Assembly: GCA_963834445.1 (NCBI GenBank)
Contig: CAWIBU010000009.1
Coordinates: forward strand, 744,001 to 808,000
Reading direction: 5' to 3'
Origin: PALSA-350 sp963834445
GTDB lineage: Bacteria > Acidobacteriota > Terriglobia > Terriglobales > Acidobacteriaceae
Length of the DNA: 64,000 nucleotides
Position numbers and translations under genes: made by a program. The notes under the pieces were generated by a model, which was not told the DNA's origin, ran no database searches, and worked only from the letters and a program-made list of their open reading frames with translations. Below, in pieces: positions 26,869 through 34,805 of the stretch (positions are counted from its first letter, which is position 1; the number at the start of each line of letters is the position of its first letter).

Positions 26869-28506
26869 ATGAGTCTATTTCTGCAGCGAGTGAAACCAGC
26901 TGCGCCCACCCCCAACCAGATCCACGATCGCCGCTGGATTTTTGTACCCTACGATCGCTTGACCGATCGCGCAGGACCCTTGTCCGAGACTCCTGCTCAA
27001 GACGCCGGCATCGTGATGGTGGAGTCTCTGGAGAAGGGAACCCGCCGCCCTTACCACAAGAAAAAGCTGGCGCTGCTGCTTGCGAACGAACGCCACTTCG
27101 CCCTCGAGCAAGCCGATCGCGGCGTGAAAGTCATTTATAACTTCACCCGCGGCAGCTTTGGTGAGGGCCTGCTCGAGGTCCAGAAAAAATACGCGCTCCG
27201 GCAGATCACGATGATGCGCCCGGCCGAAAGAGAGCTGCGGCTTGACCTGCACGACGCGCGCCGGCAAGGTTTGCAGCTGGCGGAAGTGGACGACGCCACC
27301 TGGCTAACCAGCGAAGCGGAGTTTGACCAGCTCTTCGCCCCCGGCCAAAATTTCCTCATGGACCGCTTCTACCGCGCCATGCGCAAACGCAGCGGCGTGT
27401 TAATGCAGAACGGCAAACCCATCGGAGGCAAGTTCTCCTACGACCATGAAAATCGCCAACCTTTCCGCAGGCAGAGACCCGTACCCATCCGTCCAGGCTA
27501 CGTCCCCGATGCCATAACCGCCGAGGTTCTCCATCTGGTAGCAACCCAGTTCCCCACCCACTTCGGGGCACTCGATGGCTTTGACCTGCCGGTCACCGCA
27601 AAAGACTGCCGGGCAACCTGGACGTTCGCGCTCGAGCACCTGCTGCCCCACTTCGGGCCATGGGAAGATGCGATGGTCGCTACCCAGCCAGACCTGTTCC
27701 ACAGCAAAATTTCTGCCTTGATGAACCTCAGCCGCGTGCTCCCGCGCGACGCGGTCGACGACGTGGCTGCGGCCTACGCCAAAGGCGACATTCCGCTCGC
27801 CAGCGCGGAGGGCTTCATCCGCCAGATCCTGGGGTGGCGTGAGTTCATGCGCCACGTGCATCGCGCGACCGATGGCTATCGCAACCTGCCCGTGCCCTAT
27901 GAAAAACCGGCCAGGGGGCGATATGCTGGGGCAGCCCCCACCGCGCTGCGCGCGACCCGGCCCCTGCCCGCTGTGTATTGGGGAGTGCCCAGCGGACTGC
28001 ACTGCATCGATACGGTCGTCGGGCAAGTGCTGCGCGAAGGATGGTCGCACCACATCACCCGGCTGATGGTGCTGAGCAACCTGGCGACGCTCTGTGGTTT
28101 CTCTCCCCGTGCGCTGACCGATTGGTTCTGGATCGCCTATGTCGACGCTTATGACTGGGTAGTGGAGTCGAACGTGCTCGGTATGGCAACCTTCAGCGAC
28201 GGCGGCGTGACTGCGACCAAACCCTATGTCAGTGGCGCCGCCTATATCAATCGCATGAGTGACTATTGCAAAAACTGCAGTCTTGATCCGAAGCGATCCA
28301 CGGGCCCGGGTTCGTGCCCCTTCACCGCGCTCTATTGGTCGTTCCTCGAGCGCAACAGCGATACGCTCAGCAGTAACCAGCGCCTCGCCATGCCCTATGC
28401 AACCTTGCGCAAAAAGCCGGCCGGCGAACGTAAAGCCTTGCGCGAGCGCGCCGACGCAGCCATCGCAGATCTAGCAAGCGCCACCCTGAGAACGGAGCAG
28501 CAATGA
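26869..28506 (+). CDS. phrB: Iron-sulfur bacterial photolyase/cryptochrome (PhrB / FeS-BCP class)
   Basis: The protein has 545 residues. It starts 'WIFVPYDRLTDRAGPLSETPA' and carries 'MDRFYRAMRKRSGVLMQNGKPIGGKFSYDHENR' and the C-terminal FAD region 'LGWREFMRHVH', 'YWGVPSGLHCIDTVVGQVL', 'MVLSNLATLCGFSPRALTDWFW', 'YVSGAAYINRMSDYCKNC'. Four cysteines at 379, 467, 470 and 483 have the spacing 88-3-13, which as I recall is that of the [4Fe-4S] ligands of Agrobacterium PhrB. Members repair (6-4) photoproducts or act as blue-light receptors. The stop overlaps the next gene as ATGA, so the FAD oxidoreductase is its translational partner. Confidence 0.93.
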   Translation: MSLFLQRVKPAAPTPNQIHDRRWIFVPYDRLTDRAGPLSETPAQDAGIVMVESLEKGTRRPYHKKKLALLLANERHFALEQADRGVKVIYNFTRGSFGEGLLEVQKKYALRQITMMRPAERELRLDLHDARRQGLQLAEVDDATWLTSEAEFDQLFAPGQNFLMDRFYRAMRKRSGVLMQNGKPIGGKFSYDHENRQPFRRQRPVPIRPGYVPDAITAEVLHLVATQFPTHFGALDGFDLPVTAKDCRATWTFALEHLLPHFGPWEDAMVATQPDLFHSKISALMNLSRVLPRDAVDDVAAAYAKGDIPLASAEGFIRQILGWREFMRHVHRATDGYRNLPVPYEKPARGRYAGAAPTALRATRPLPAVYWGVPSGLHCIDTVVGQVLREGWSHHITRLMVLSNLATLCGFSPRALTDWFWIAYVDAYDWVVESNVLGMATFSDGGVTATKPYVSGAAYINRMSDYCKNCSLDPKRSTGPGSCPFTALYWSFLERNSDTLSSNQRLAMPYATLRKKPAGERKALRERADAAIADLASATLRTEQQ

Positions 28507-29798
28507 ACGACGTAGTCATCATCGGAGCAGGCCTGGCCGGCCTTAGCTGCGCCTTATCCCTCGACGCTGCGGGTATCCCGGCGACTCTGCTCGAGGCCAG
28601 CGACCAGCCCGGCGGCCGCGTACGCACCGACCTCGTTGAGGGCTTTCGCCTCGACCGCGGCTTTCAGGTGATGCTGACCGCCTATCCTGAAGCGAAACGG
28701 TTGCTCAATTACGGCGCCCTGCAGTTGCAGAAATTCGAGCCCGGCGCTTTGGTGTGGCACGGCCGCCGGTTCCATCGCTTTGCCGACCCGCTGCGCAATC
28801 CCGCAGGTGCCGCCAAATTCCTCTTGGACCCCATCATTCCGGTAGCCGACAAGCTGCGTGTCGCGCAGTTGCGTGCCCGCGTGCAACAAGGCACGGATGA
28901 AGAACTGTTTACCCGCCCGGAGAGTACCACGCGCGCGTATCTCGAAGCGCTTTCCTTCACCCCCGCGATCATCGAACGATTCTTCCAGCCTTTCTTTGGC
29001 GGCGTCTTTCTCGAGCCCGAGTTGGTCACCTCGAGCCGCTTCTTCGAATTTCTTTTCCGTATGTTCGCGGTGGGAGACACGGTCGTGCCTGCCACCGGTA
29101 TGCAACAAATACCGTTGCAATTAGCGGCAAAGCTGCCCGCTGGCGCCCTGCTGACCGGGGCCGCGGTCAAGACGGTCACGCGCAATGCCGAGTCATTCCA
29201 CATAGAAATTGAAGGCCGCGAGAAGCTGGAGGCCCGTGCTGTCGTCCTCGCGGTGGCAGGCAACCAGGCGAACGCGCTGCTGGCCGGCGTCGGTGGTTGG
29301 AGCGCGCCCGAAGTGCGGGCCTGGAACAGCACCACGGCATTCTGTTATGCAGCCCAACAGCCCCCGGTGGACGAACCTATCATTTTGCTAAACGGCGAGG
29401 GCTCAGCCGCCGGGCCGGTGAACAACGTGGCCGTGATGAGTGTGGTGGCGCCCGGTTACGCGCCCCCGGGCGCGCATCTGGTGGTGGCCAGCGTTATAGG
29501 CCAGGCGCTCGAAGGGGAAGCCGCATTGCAGCGCCTGGACGACACGGTCCGGGCCCACATGCGGCAATGGTTTGGCCCCATGGTGGACTCGTGGAAGCGG
29601 CTGGCGGCTTATCCGCTGCCCCGCGCTCTGCCCCAACAACGGCATGCGGAGTGGGAGCAGGCCGCCGTCCGGCTGGGCGGCAGCGGGGGTGTTTACCTGT
29701 GTGGGGACTACCGGGAAACCGCCTCGATCCAGGGTGCCCTGGCCTCGGGGAGGCGCGCCGCGGAGGCCGTGATGCACGATTTGCGGCAGAAACGCTAG
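28503..29798 (+). CDS. FAD-dependent amine oxidase/desaturase-like oxidoreductase
   Basis: The protein has 431 residues. The N-terminal FAD-binding site is 'VVIIGAGLAGLSCALSLDAAGIPATLLEASDQPGGRVRTD', the dinucleotide fold plus GGR motif of flavin amine oxidases and phytoene desaturases. The C-terminal FAD contact is 'GSGGVYLCGDYRETASIQGALASGRRAAEAV'. In between lie 'TPAIIERFFQPFFGGVFLEPEL' and 'NNVAVMSVVAPGYAP'. The substrate is unknown. The ATGA overlap with the photolyase suggests a shared light or stress response. Confidence 0.9.
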   Translation: MNDVVIIGAGLAGLSCALSLDAAGIPATLLEASDQPGGRVRTDLVEGFRLDRGFQVMLTAYPEAKRLLNYGALQLQKFEPGALVWHGRRFHRFADPLRNPAGAAKFLLDPIIPVADKLRVAQLRARVQQGTDEELFTRPESTTRAYLEALSFTPAIIERFFQPFFGGVFLEPELVTSSRFFEFLFRMFAVGDTVVPATGMQQIPLQLAAKLPAGALLTGAAVKTVTRNAESFHIEIEGREKLEARAVVLAVAGNQANALLAGVGGWSAPEVRAWNSTTAFCYAAQQPPVDEPIILLNGEGSAAGPVNNVAVMSVVAPGYAPPGAHLVVASVIGQALEGEAALQRLDDTVRAHMRQWFGPMVDSWKRLAAYPLPRALPQQRHAEWEQAAVRLGGSGGVYLCGDYRETASIQGALASGRRAAEAVMHDLRQKR

Positions 29799-29864
29799 CG
29801 TTTTGACCAGCGGGATCGGGTTTGCGGTAAAATCAGAATCGGTACGAAGTGGCCCACCTGGACA

Positions 29865-29946
<82 letters not shown>

Positions 29947-30000
29947 TCATTGAATAATAACCCCATTAGAAGACTCTAGAGTTCCACGAGATTTTTTCGC

Positions 30001-30024
30001 TGTACGAACTTTTGTTCGAACTTT
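30001..30024 (+). promoter_or_regulatory. Probable integrase arm-type sites, attL side
   Basis: TGTACGAACTTT followed directly by TGTTCGAACTTT forms a direct tandem pair 54 bp inside attL. The same pair occurs at 42717-42741 inside attR in the same orientation. Tandem direct repeats flanking both att cores are typical of arm sites bound by the integrase N-terminal domain. Confidence 0.65.
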
Positions 30025-30039
30025 GGGAATCTCCACCGA

Positions 30040-31025
30040 TCACACCGGCTTTTTCTTCTCCCGCTCGCGGGCGCCGTCAAAATAGGCTTCGAGCTTCTGC
30101 CCCGCCTAGAACATCCTCCGCTCGTCGACAATCGAGTAGCGCCGGAACATCGACGTGGTCTTGTGGCCGGTGATCAGCATCGCTTCCTTTTCGCTCAGGC
30201 CCGCCCTGATCATATTGCCGTCCGCCGTCCGCCTGAGATCAAGGACCAAGAGCTCGGGCACCCTCGCCGCCTTGCGCGCCGTCTCCCACGCCGTCTTGAT
30301 GTCCGCAACCTGTTTGCCGGCAGAAGGGATGATCCGCTCGATCGGCGCGCGGGTACTGCGGGTAAAGGCACCTGCTTCGGACCCGCTATCCGCTGGCGAA
30401 GCCTTCGCTTCTGGCCTAACAGCGCCGCCTTTTCTTCCCAGCCACGCCCTCCGGTTCGCGAGGTTTTCTTGGCCGCCGCGACGACCTCGGCCAGCCCGTC
30501 GCCCGTAAGTTTGAGATCGAGGATGCGCCGCGCCGTCTTCTGCGTCACCCCCCAGGCCTCCGCCTGATCGACCACCCAGCCCGCTTTCCGCGGCCGCCCC
30601 GTATTCTCCCTTGGCCGCCGGACGTGGTCGCTCGCCCGATAGGAAACGATGGTCAGCTCCCCTTCGCGCCGCTCCAGATAGGCCGGCTCGAGCCAGGCCC
30701 TGACCTCGCCGTAGATCGGAGCGACCCGCGCCTGTTTACCTTTGGTCTGCTTCCGCTCCAGACGGATCATGTCGCCGGCCCAGTCGACCTGATCCCACCT
30801 GAGCTTGAGAATCTCGCCCTGCCTATCCCGTAGTGGTAGCCGATGACCAAAACCATCTGCAGGTAGAAGGGGAGAAAGCCGAGCAGCCGCCGGTACGCCT
30901 CAGGCTCAAGCGTGCCCTCGCGAACGTTATCGAGCTTGAGCATGCGGATTTTCGGAATCACGACCACCAGCGCCGGCGAGGCGTCGCGGCCGAGGTGGTA
31001 ACCCTTGCGCAAGGCTTCCAGAATG
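30040..31025 (-). pseudogene. Degraded tyrosine recombinase (phage-type integrase)
   Basis: Pieces of one integrase follow each other in different frames: the core-binding end 'ALRKGYHLGRDAS', then 'KIRMLKLDNVREGTLEPEAYRRLLGFLP', a frameshift near 30825, then 'GEILKLRWDQVDWAGDMIRLERKQTKGKQARVAPI'. A stretch of about 80 unrelated codons (ending near 30370) interrupts it. Then comes 'AGKQVADIKTAWETARKAARVPELLVLDLRRTADGNMIRAG' and the C-terminal box 'ITGHKTTSMFRRYSIVDERRMF' with Arg, His and Tyr. A TAG at 30106-30108 truncates the tail, which continues in frame (AGQKLEAYFDGARE) to a TGA at 30040. The first catalytic arginine falls at the frameshift. Several lesions mean it cannot be functional. 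Confidence 0.9.
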
Positions 31026-31118
31026 GAACGCAGCCGCCAATACTGCGCTTCCACATCCACCGAACACCAGCCAGAAAGTGCCAAAGAATTCCGCCATACA
31101 ACGTTTTGAGATAGGCAT
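31026..31118 (-). pseudogene. aqpZ: 5' fragment of an aquaporin (AqpZ-like) gene
   Basis: An ATG with a strong CGGAGG site starts 'MPISKRCMAEFFGTFWLVFG' and continues 'GCGSAVLAAAF', which is the conserved first membrane helix of AqpZ water channels. After about 31 codons the homology stops exactly where the integrase remnant begins. The gene was cut by a deletion or recombination that fused it to the integrase fragment. Confidence 0.8.
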
Positions 31119-31323
31119 GATGCCTCCGATTTAAGATGATTCTGTTGCGGGACCCGGAGGAGAATGAGCGCTGTCGCTCATGTTTACAACATGTGCAGAA
31201 AGCTCATTAAGAGCAACCAAACAGGAGAAGCGTACGATGGCTTTTGTGCGTTTTCTATGCGACCGAGGGAGTATGAGAGATGTACGCGGCTGCTGCTCCC
31301 GGCGCGCCGGAAACACTGTCGCC

Positions 31324-32253
31324 TTAACCGCGCTTCTTGGGGAACAGGAAAGTGGTAGAGAAGCGCAGTCCCCACCGCGGAGCGCCAGTTGGCCCGGCTG
31401 CAAAGTACTTTGCGCCTACAGTTAAATTCGTAAGCTGAGAGCCGAACTTGAAGATTTTGCTCACTGTGAAATTGATGGGAACCGTCCATCCATTGCTCCC
31501 GGCGAAGTCGTAGGTTGACTCAAGATTGGTGGAAAGGGATGTCGTGTTCTTGAAGGTATAGGACAAGAATGGCTGCAGGTACATGGAATTCACGTCGCTT
31601 CTGGCAGACTGACCGGCAAAAGAAAAGATTTGATTGTAAAGACCACCGGCAGTCCACGGCCCGGTCTGTTTGAGAACAACAATCGTGGGTCCTGCACCCC
31701 ACTTGCCAGTTCCGAGATACTTGTTGGTTGCCGTGGGCAGCATGAAGATTGGACCTGCTCCGACAATGAATCCTTTGACCGGAGCGGAAGGCGAGAAAAA
31801 GAAACTCGACGTCAGATCCCCCAGGCCCGACTGATCGCCCTGTCCAGGATAGACCCCACTCTCCCCTCCATCGTCCTCGCTCAGGGGAACAAACACATTG
31901 GATTGATGGAGGATAGGAAGAATATTTCTGGTGATCAGGTTGAGCTTCGGAGTCAGCGCAAACGGAACGACAGGCTGAACAACGGCGGTAAAGCGAAAGC
32001 CTGCATTCGCCGGACCGATGCCAAAGTCGTAGTTGGTTTGAATGGGTACGCTTATCAGGCTGGCCACGGGGTTCGCTAGTTGCTTTGCCAGATCCGCTGT
32101 AGCATCTGCCGCGGCGGCGGCGTTCCGTTCTTGCGACCATGCAGCGCCGCTTGAAAACGATAGGATCAACGCACTCTGCAGCATGACGGCGCTCATGCTC
32201 AGAAATAGTCTCTTACTTGTTGGTGCATGACCAACTGCGGTCGAAATAGACAT
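31324..32253 (-). CDS. Outer-membrane beta-barrel channel-like protein
   Basis: The start is placed at the ATG at 32253 (MSISTAVGHAPTSKRLFLSM), with AGAGGAG upstream; product 309 residues (a longer start at 32304 is open). A signal peptide (SAVMLQSALILSFSSGAAWS) precedes 'DATADLAKQLANPVASLISVPIQTNYDFGIG', the opening of the 'transporter/neuromedin U-like' beta-barrel family. Alternating strands follow and the end is 'APRWGLRFSTTFLFPKKRG' with C-terminal aromatic residues. Probably the island's outer-membrane entry pore for its substrate. It is the last gene of the minus-strand cargo. Confidence 0.75.
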   Translation of the reverse strand: MSISTAVGHAPTSKRLFLSMSAVMLQSALILSFSSGAAWSQERNAAAAADATADLAKQLANPVASLISVPIQTNYDFGIGPANAGFRFTAVVQPVVPFALTPKLNLITRNILPILHQSNVFVPLSEDDGGESGVYPGQGDQSGLGDLTSSFFFSPSAPVKGFIVGAGPIFMLPTATNKYLGTGKWGAGPTIVVLKQTGPWTAGGLYNQIFSFAGQSARSDVNSMYLQPFLSYTFKNTTSLSTNLESTYDFAGSNGWTVPINFTVSKIFKFGSQLTNLTVGAKYFAAGPTGAPRWGLRFSTTFLFPKKRG

Positions 32254-32395
32254 TTGAAACACGCTCCTCTCAAGTGTCGGCAACTTGCGCACTAAGGCAT
32301 GCATTTATGTCGTGAGCATGATTGCGCCGTCGGAAAGGCAGTCTCGCTCAGGCCATCTCAGCGTGATCGGAGAACTGCTCTCTCGTAACGAATAT

Positions 32396-33172
32396 CTACG
32401 GTTGTGGGGCGGATGCACCCGGTCCTAGATTCAAGCTGTTGGTGAGACGAAAAGGGAGGACGGTTTCAGCCGGATAAGCAATATCGCGGTTGTTCCCGGT
32501 AAGCGCGGCGCCCGCGGTTCCGGCGCCAGCACCGACCAAGCCACCGATCAACGCGCCTTTGCCACCCCCGGCAACGCCGCCGATCAACGCACCACCTCCG
32601 GCGCCACCGCCGACCATGACTCCGGTGCGCTTGCCTTTACCCTTGGTTTCCTGGCTGATAAGGGCGGTCTCGATGGGGTAAGTGCGCCCACGTACATCCA
32701 CTGACACCAGCTTCAATGAAAGCGTGGCCGCGCCTTTGAACTTGCCTGCGGAGTGAGCGCCGGCAACAACACCGGTTACCGGAGAGCCAGCGGGAATGAC
32801 TACGTTGCCGTTCAGGCGAGCGGAGTTTACCAGGGTGCCACTAAAGCCATCTCCAGCGTTATTTGCCTTGGAACTAAGTGCGCTCGAAAGCCGCGTGCTT
32901 AAGGAAGTACCCGCGGGAAGAATTCGAGGTGGTGGCGGGGGAGGAGGAATTACCGGCGCGGGAGGCGGAGTTGGCTGAGCCGCCTGGGCCTCAGGTGCAG
33001 GTGGAGCTACAGGTTCAGGCGTAGGGACGGCTGTTGGCGTCGCAGGTGCAGGCGTCGCTGTGGATGCCGCCTGTTCGGTGGGCGCCGCCGGCTTGTTACA
33101 TGCTGTCAGGAATAGTGAAAGCGACAACGCGATACTCAAGGTAACTGGGACGCGAAAGTTGTAGCTGGTCAT
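32396..33172 (-). CDS. Lipoprotein with proline-rich linker and glycine-zipper domain
   Basis: The protein has 258 residues. A lipoprotein signal with lipobox LTAC (cleavage near residue 24) is followed by an Ala/Pro-rich linker (about 26-85). A beta domain follows: 'ILPAGTSLSTRLSSALSSKANNAGDGFSGTLV...VIPAGSPVTGVV' (about 85-170). Then comes a glycine-zipper segment rich in GGxxGG, 'GGAGGGALIGGVAGGGKG' and 'GALIGGLVGAGAGTAGAAL' (about 190-225). Likely an envelope-anchored stress or channel-associated protein. It lies in the same direction as its neighbours. Confidence 0.75.
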   Translation of the reverse strand: MTSYNFRVPVTLSIALSLSLFLTACNKPAAPTEQAASTATPAPATPTAVPTPEPVAPPAPEAQAAQPTPPPAPVIPPPPPPPRILPAGTSLSTRLSSALSSKANNAGDGFSGTLVNSARLNGNVVIPAGSPVTGVVAGAHSAGKFKGAATLSLKLVSVDVRGRTYPIETALISQETKGKGKRTGVMVGGGAGGGALIGGVAGGGKGALIGGLVGAGAGTAGAALTGNNRDIAYPAETVLPFRLTNSLNLGPGASAPQP

Positions 33173-33224
33173 GATGCACTCCGTTCTTGCACTCAGGATT
33201 CATTCCAGGCAAGGATCATGTCTG

Positions 33225-33267
33225 GCAAGAGCGGAACGACTCCAACCTGCAGTCGTTCCGCTCTTGC
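33225..33267. terminator. 17-bp perfect hairpin downstream of the amide hydrolase
   Basis: GCAAGAGCGGAACGACT (33225-33241) pairs perfectly with AGTCGTTCCGCTCTTGC (33251-33267) across a 9-base loop. It lies 37 bp past the stop of the minus-strand amide hydrolase and before the lipoprotein start. No T-run follows, so it may be a terminator or an mRNA 3' stabiliser separating expression of the two genes. Confidence 0.7.
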
Positions 33268-33303
33268 GATAAATGAAGCGCTAGCCCATTGGTCTGTCTT
33301 AGA

Positions 33304-34413
33304 TCATTCGGCTGGGGCAAACGTGAATGGCGTCGCTGACTCAAATTTACTTGCCGCATTCCCCGCATAGACCTTGCCGCCCGCCATGGTGAGCTTTCTT
33401 ACTGGAGCGCCCTTTGTGAAATCCAGGTCAGACAGGGGAACCCAGAAAGCATTCGGGCTGGTTGCCGAGTCGAAAAAAAAGACCTTGTTTTTTTGGTCGT
33501 ACACGGTGCGCCACAGGGTCGATGCGAGATTGGGCTTGTCTGGATGGGTGATGCCCAAAGGCGTACTGACTGAGCGCATGACGCCCAGCACGGCTGCCAC
33601 GGCCTGATTTTCGTAGGTGGCGCCTGGCACAGCCTTGATGGTGTGCGGGTCCATCTGTTTTGGAATAGCGTTAATGAGGAATGAGGTACGGACAAAGCGA
33701 TCCGGAGCACTGATGGAGCCGGGCAGGAAAGCCAGAGGGTTTACGCCGCTCCAGTAGGTTTCGATCGCGATCTGTTGGTCAAAGCTGGGTGAGTTGGTCA
33801 TCACTTGATACTTTTTGTCGTGGTGAATGACCAGCTTGCCGCCGATGTATTCGAAGATGGCCGAATCGCCAGTCGGGTCTGAAATCGCCAGGTGCAGTTG
33901 CGCACCCTTACCGTTCGGTAGTTGTGGCGCGATGACCTCGAAGGGCTCAGCACGCAAACCATCGACTGCTTCCGCGACGCTTCCATAATTGTCCAGCACG
34001 TACTGCGCCCAGGCCATGATCGAGATCGTCGGTTGGCCGCTTTTGGGAGTGCCGTAGTCCGATTCTGCGAGATAGAGCAAGTTGGCGACCAGGCCCTGTT
34101 CGTTGATGCCATCAGCCGTGCCCGCGTCGTAGCCCGACACCGCGAGGCTACCGTATTTCGAGGTCCACTTGACGCTATTCGGTCCGGCGGCCCCCTCGCG
34201 AACCATGCCCCGTGGAAACACCCACGCATTCGAGTAGACGTCCTCTGCCCAGTCCATGGACCGGCCGGTTATCACCACATGGTCGCTACCGAGGTAAACG
34301 GCACGCGTGCAGGCGTTCGCCGGATTGCTCATGCCGGCAAAAATGATGACAGGCGTCAAGACTGCTGCGACATGAGCACGTGTCCTGGAGAAAAGGCGGA
34401 ACTGTTGTTGCAT
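33304..34413 (-). CDS. Choloylglycine hydrolase-family linear amide hydrolase, exported
   Basis: The protein has 369 residues; AAGGAG precedes the ATG. A signal peptide runs to about residue 34 and cleavage 'NPANA/C' would expose Cys35 as the N-terminal nucleophile: 'CTRAVYLGSDHVVITGRSMDWAEDVYSNAWVFPRG'. This is the Ntn-hydrolase start of penicillin V acylases and bile salt hydrolases (C1, R16/D20 pattern). Other conserved stretches are 'DGINEQGLVANLLYL', 'PTGDSAIFEYIGGKLVIHHDKKYQVMTNSPSFDQQ' and 'STLWRTVYDQKNKVFFFDSATSPNAFWVPL'. It would hydrolyse non-peptide amide bonds (N-acyl conjugates) in the periplasm. A 24-bp sequence about 180 bp upstream is shared with the second amidohydrolase. Confidence 0.92.
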   Translation of the reverse strand: MQQQFRLFSRTRAHVAAVLTPVIIFAGMSNPANACTRAVYLGSDHVVITGRSMDWAEDVYSNAWVFPRGMVREGAAGPNSVKWTSKYGSLAVSGYDAGTADGINEQGLVANLLYLAESDYGTPKSGQPTISIMAWAQYVLDNYGSVAEAVDGLRAEPFEVIAPQLPNGKGAQLHLAISDPTGDSAIFEYIGGKLVIHHDKKYQVMTNSPSFDQQIAIETYWSGVNPLAFLPGSISAPDRFVRTSFLINAIPKQMDPHTIKAVPGATYENQAVAAVLGVMRSVSTPLGITHPDKPNLASTLWRTVYDQKNKVFFFDSATSPNAFWVPLSDLDFTKGAPVRKLTMAGGKVYAGNAASKFESATPFTFAPAE

Positions 34414-34592
34414 TAGATCGCTCCTTCAAGCGGTTGCTCGCGACTGTATATTTCCTCGGTATTGTGGCCGGTCATGACTTCACCTCATTGTTTTATGATC
34501 GGGCACAGATGTTAGTTGGGGTAAAGCGTGCATCGGCCAGGATCCGTTTCAAGGCGTACACGCAAACGTAAGATAGATCCAATTCGCTGTCT

Positions 34593-34616
34593 GCGATATG
34601 CGCCCTTGGTCGCATA
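34593..34616. promoter_or_regulatory. Candidate operator, copy 1 of an identical 24-bp sequence
   Basis: GCGATATGCGCCCTTGGTCG followed by CATA is identical to 38580-38603. It holds the dyad TATGCG-N8-CGCATA (34597-34616). It lies 180 bp upstream of the amide hydrolase start. On the minus strand a similar AATTGG(A/T)TCTA box follows in both copies. Confidence 0.7.
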
Positions 34617-34805
34617 GGAAGAGCCGGTAGCAGCATGCAAAGCATTGCATCGCTTGAATCTCGACCGGACCCTTTGTAGATCCGCAATCTAAACTGACTT
34701 ATCCAATGCTGAGCATTATGAGCAAACAAGAGTGGTCCAGGGCCGCGACCCGCAGGTTGCTCAGCGGCGCGGCAGGCGAACTAGGGAAGGCTGAATCGTA
34801 CCGGC

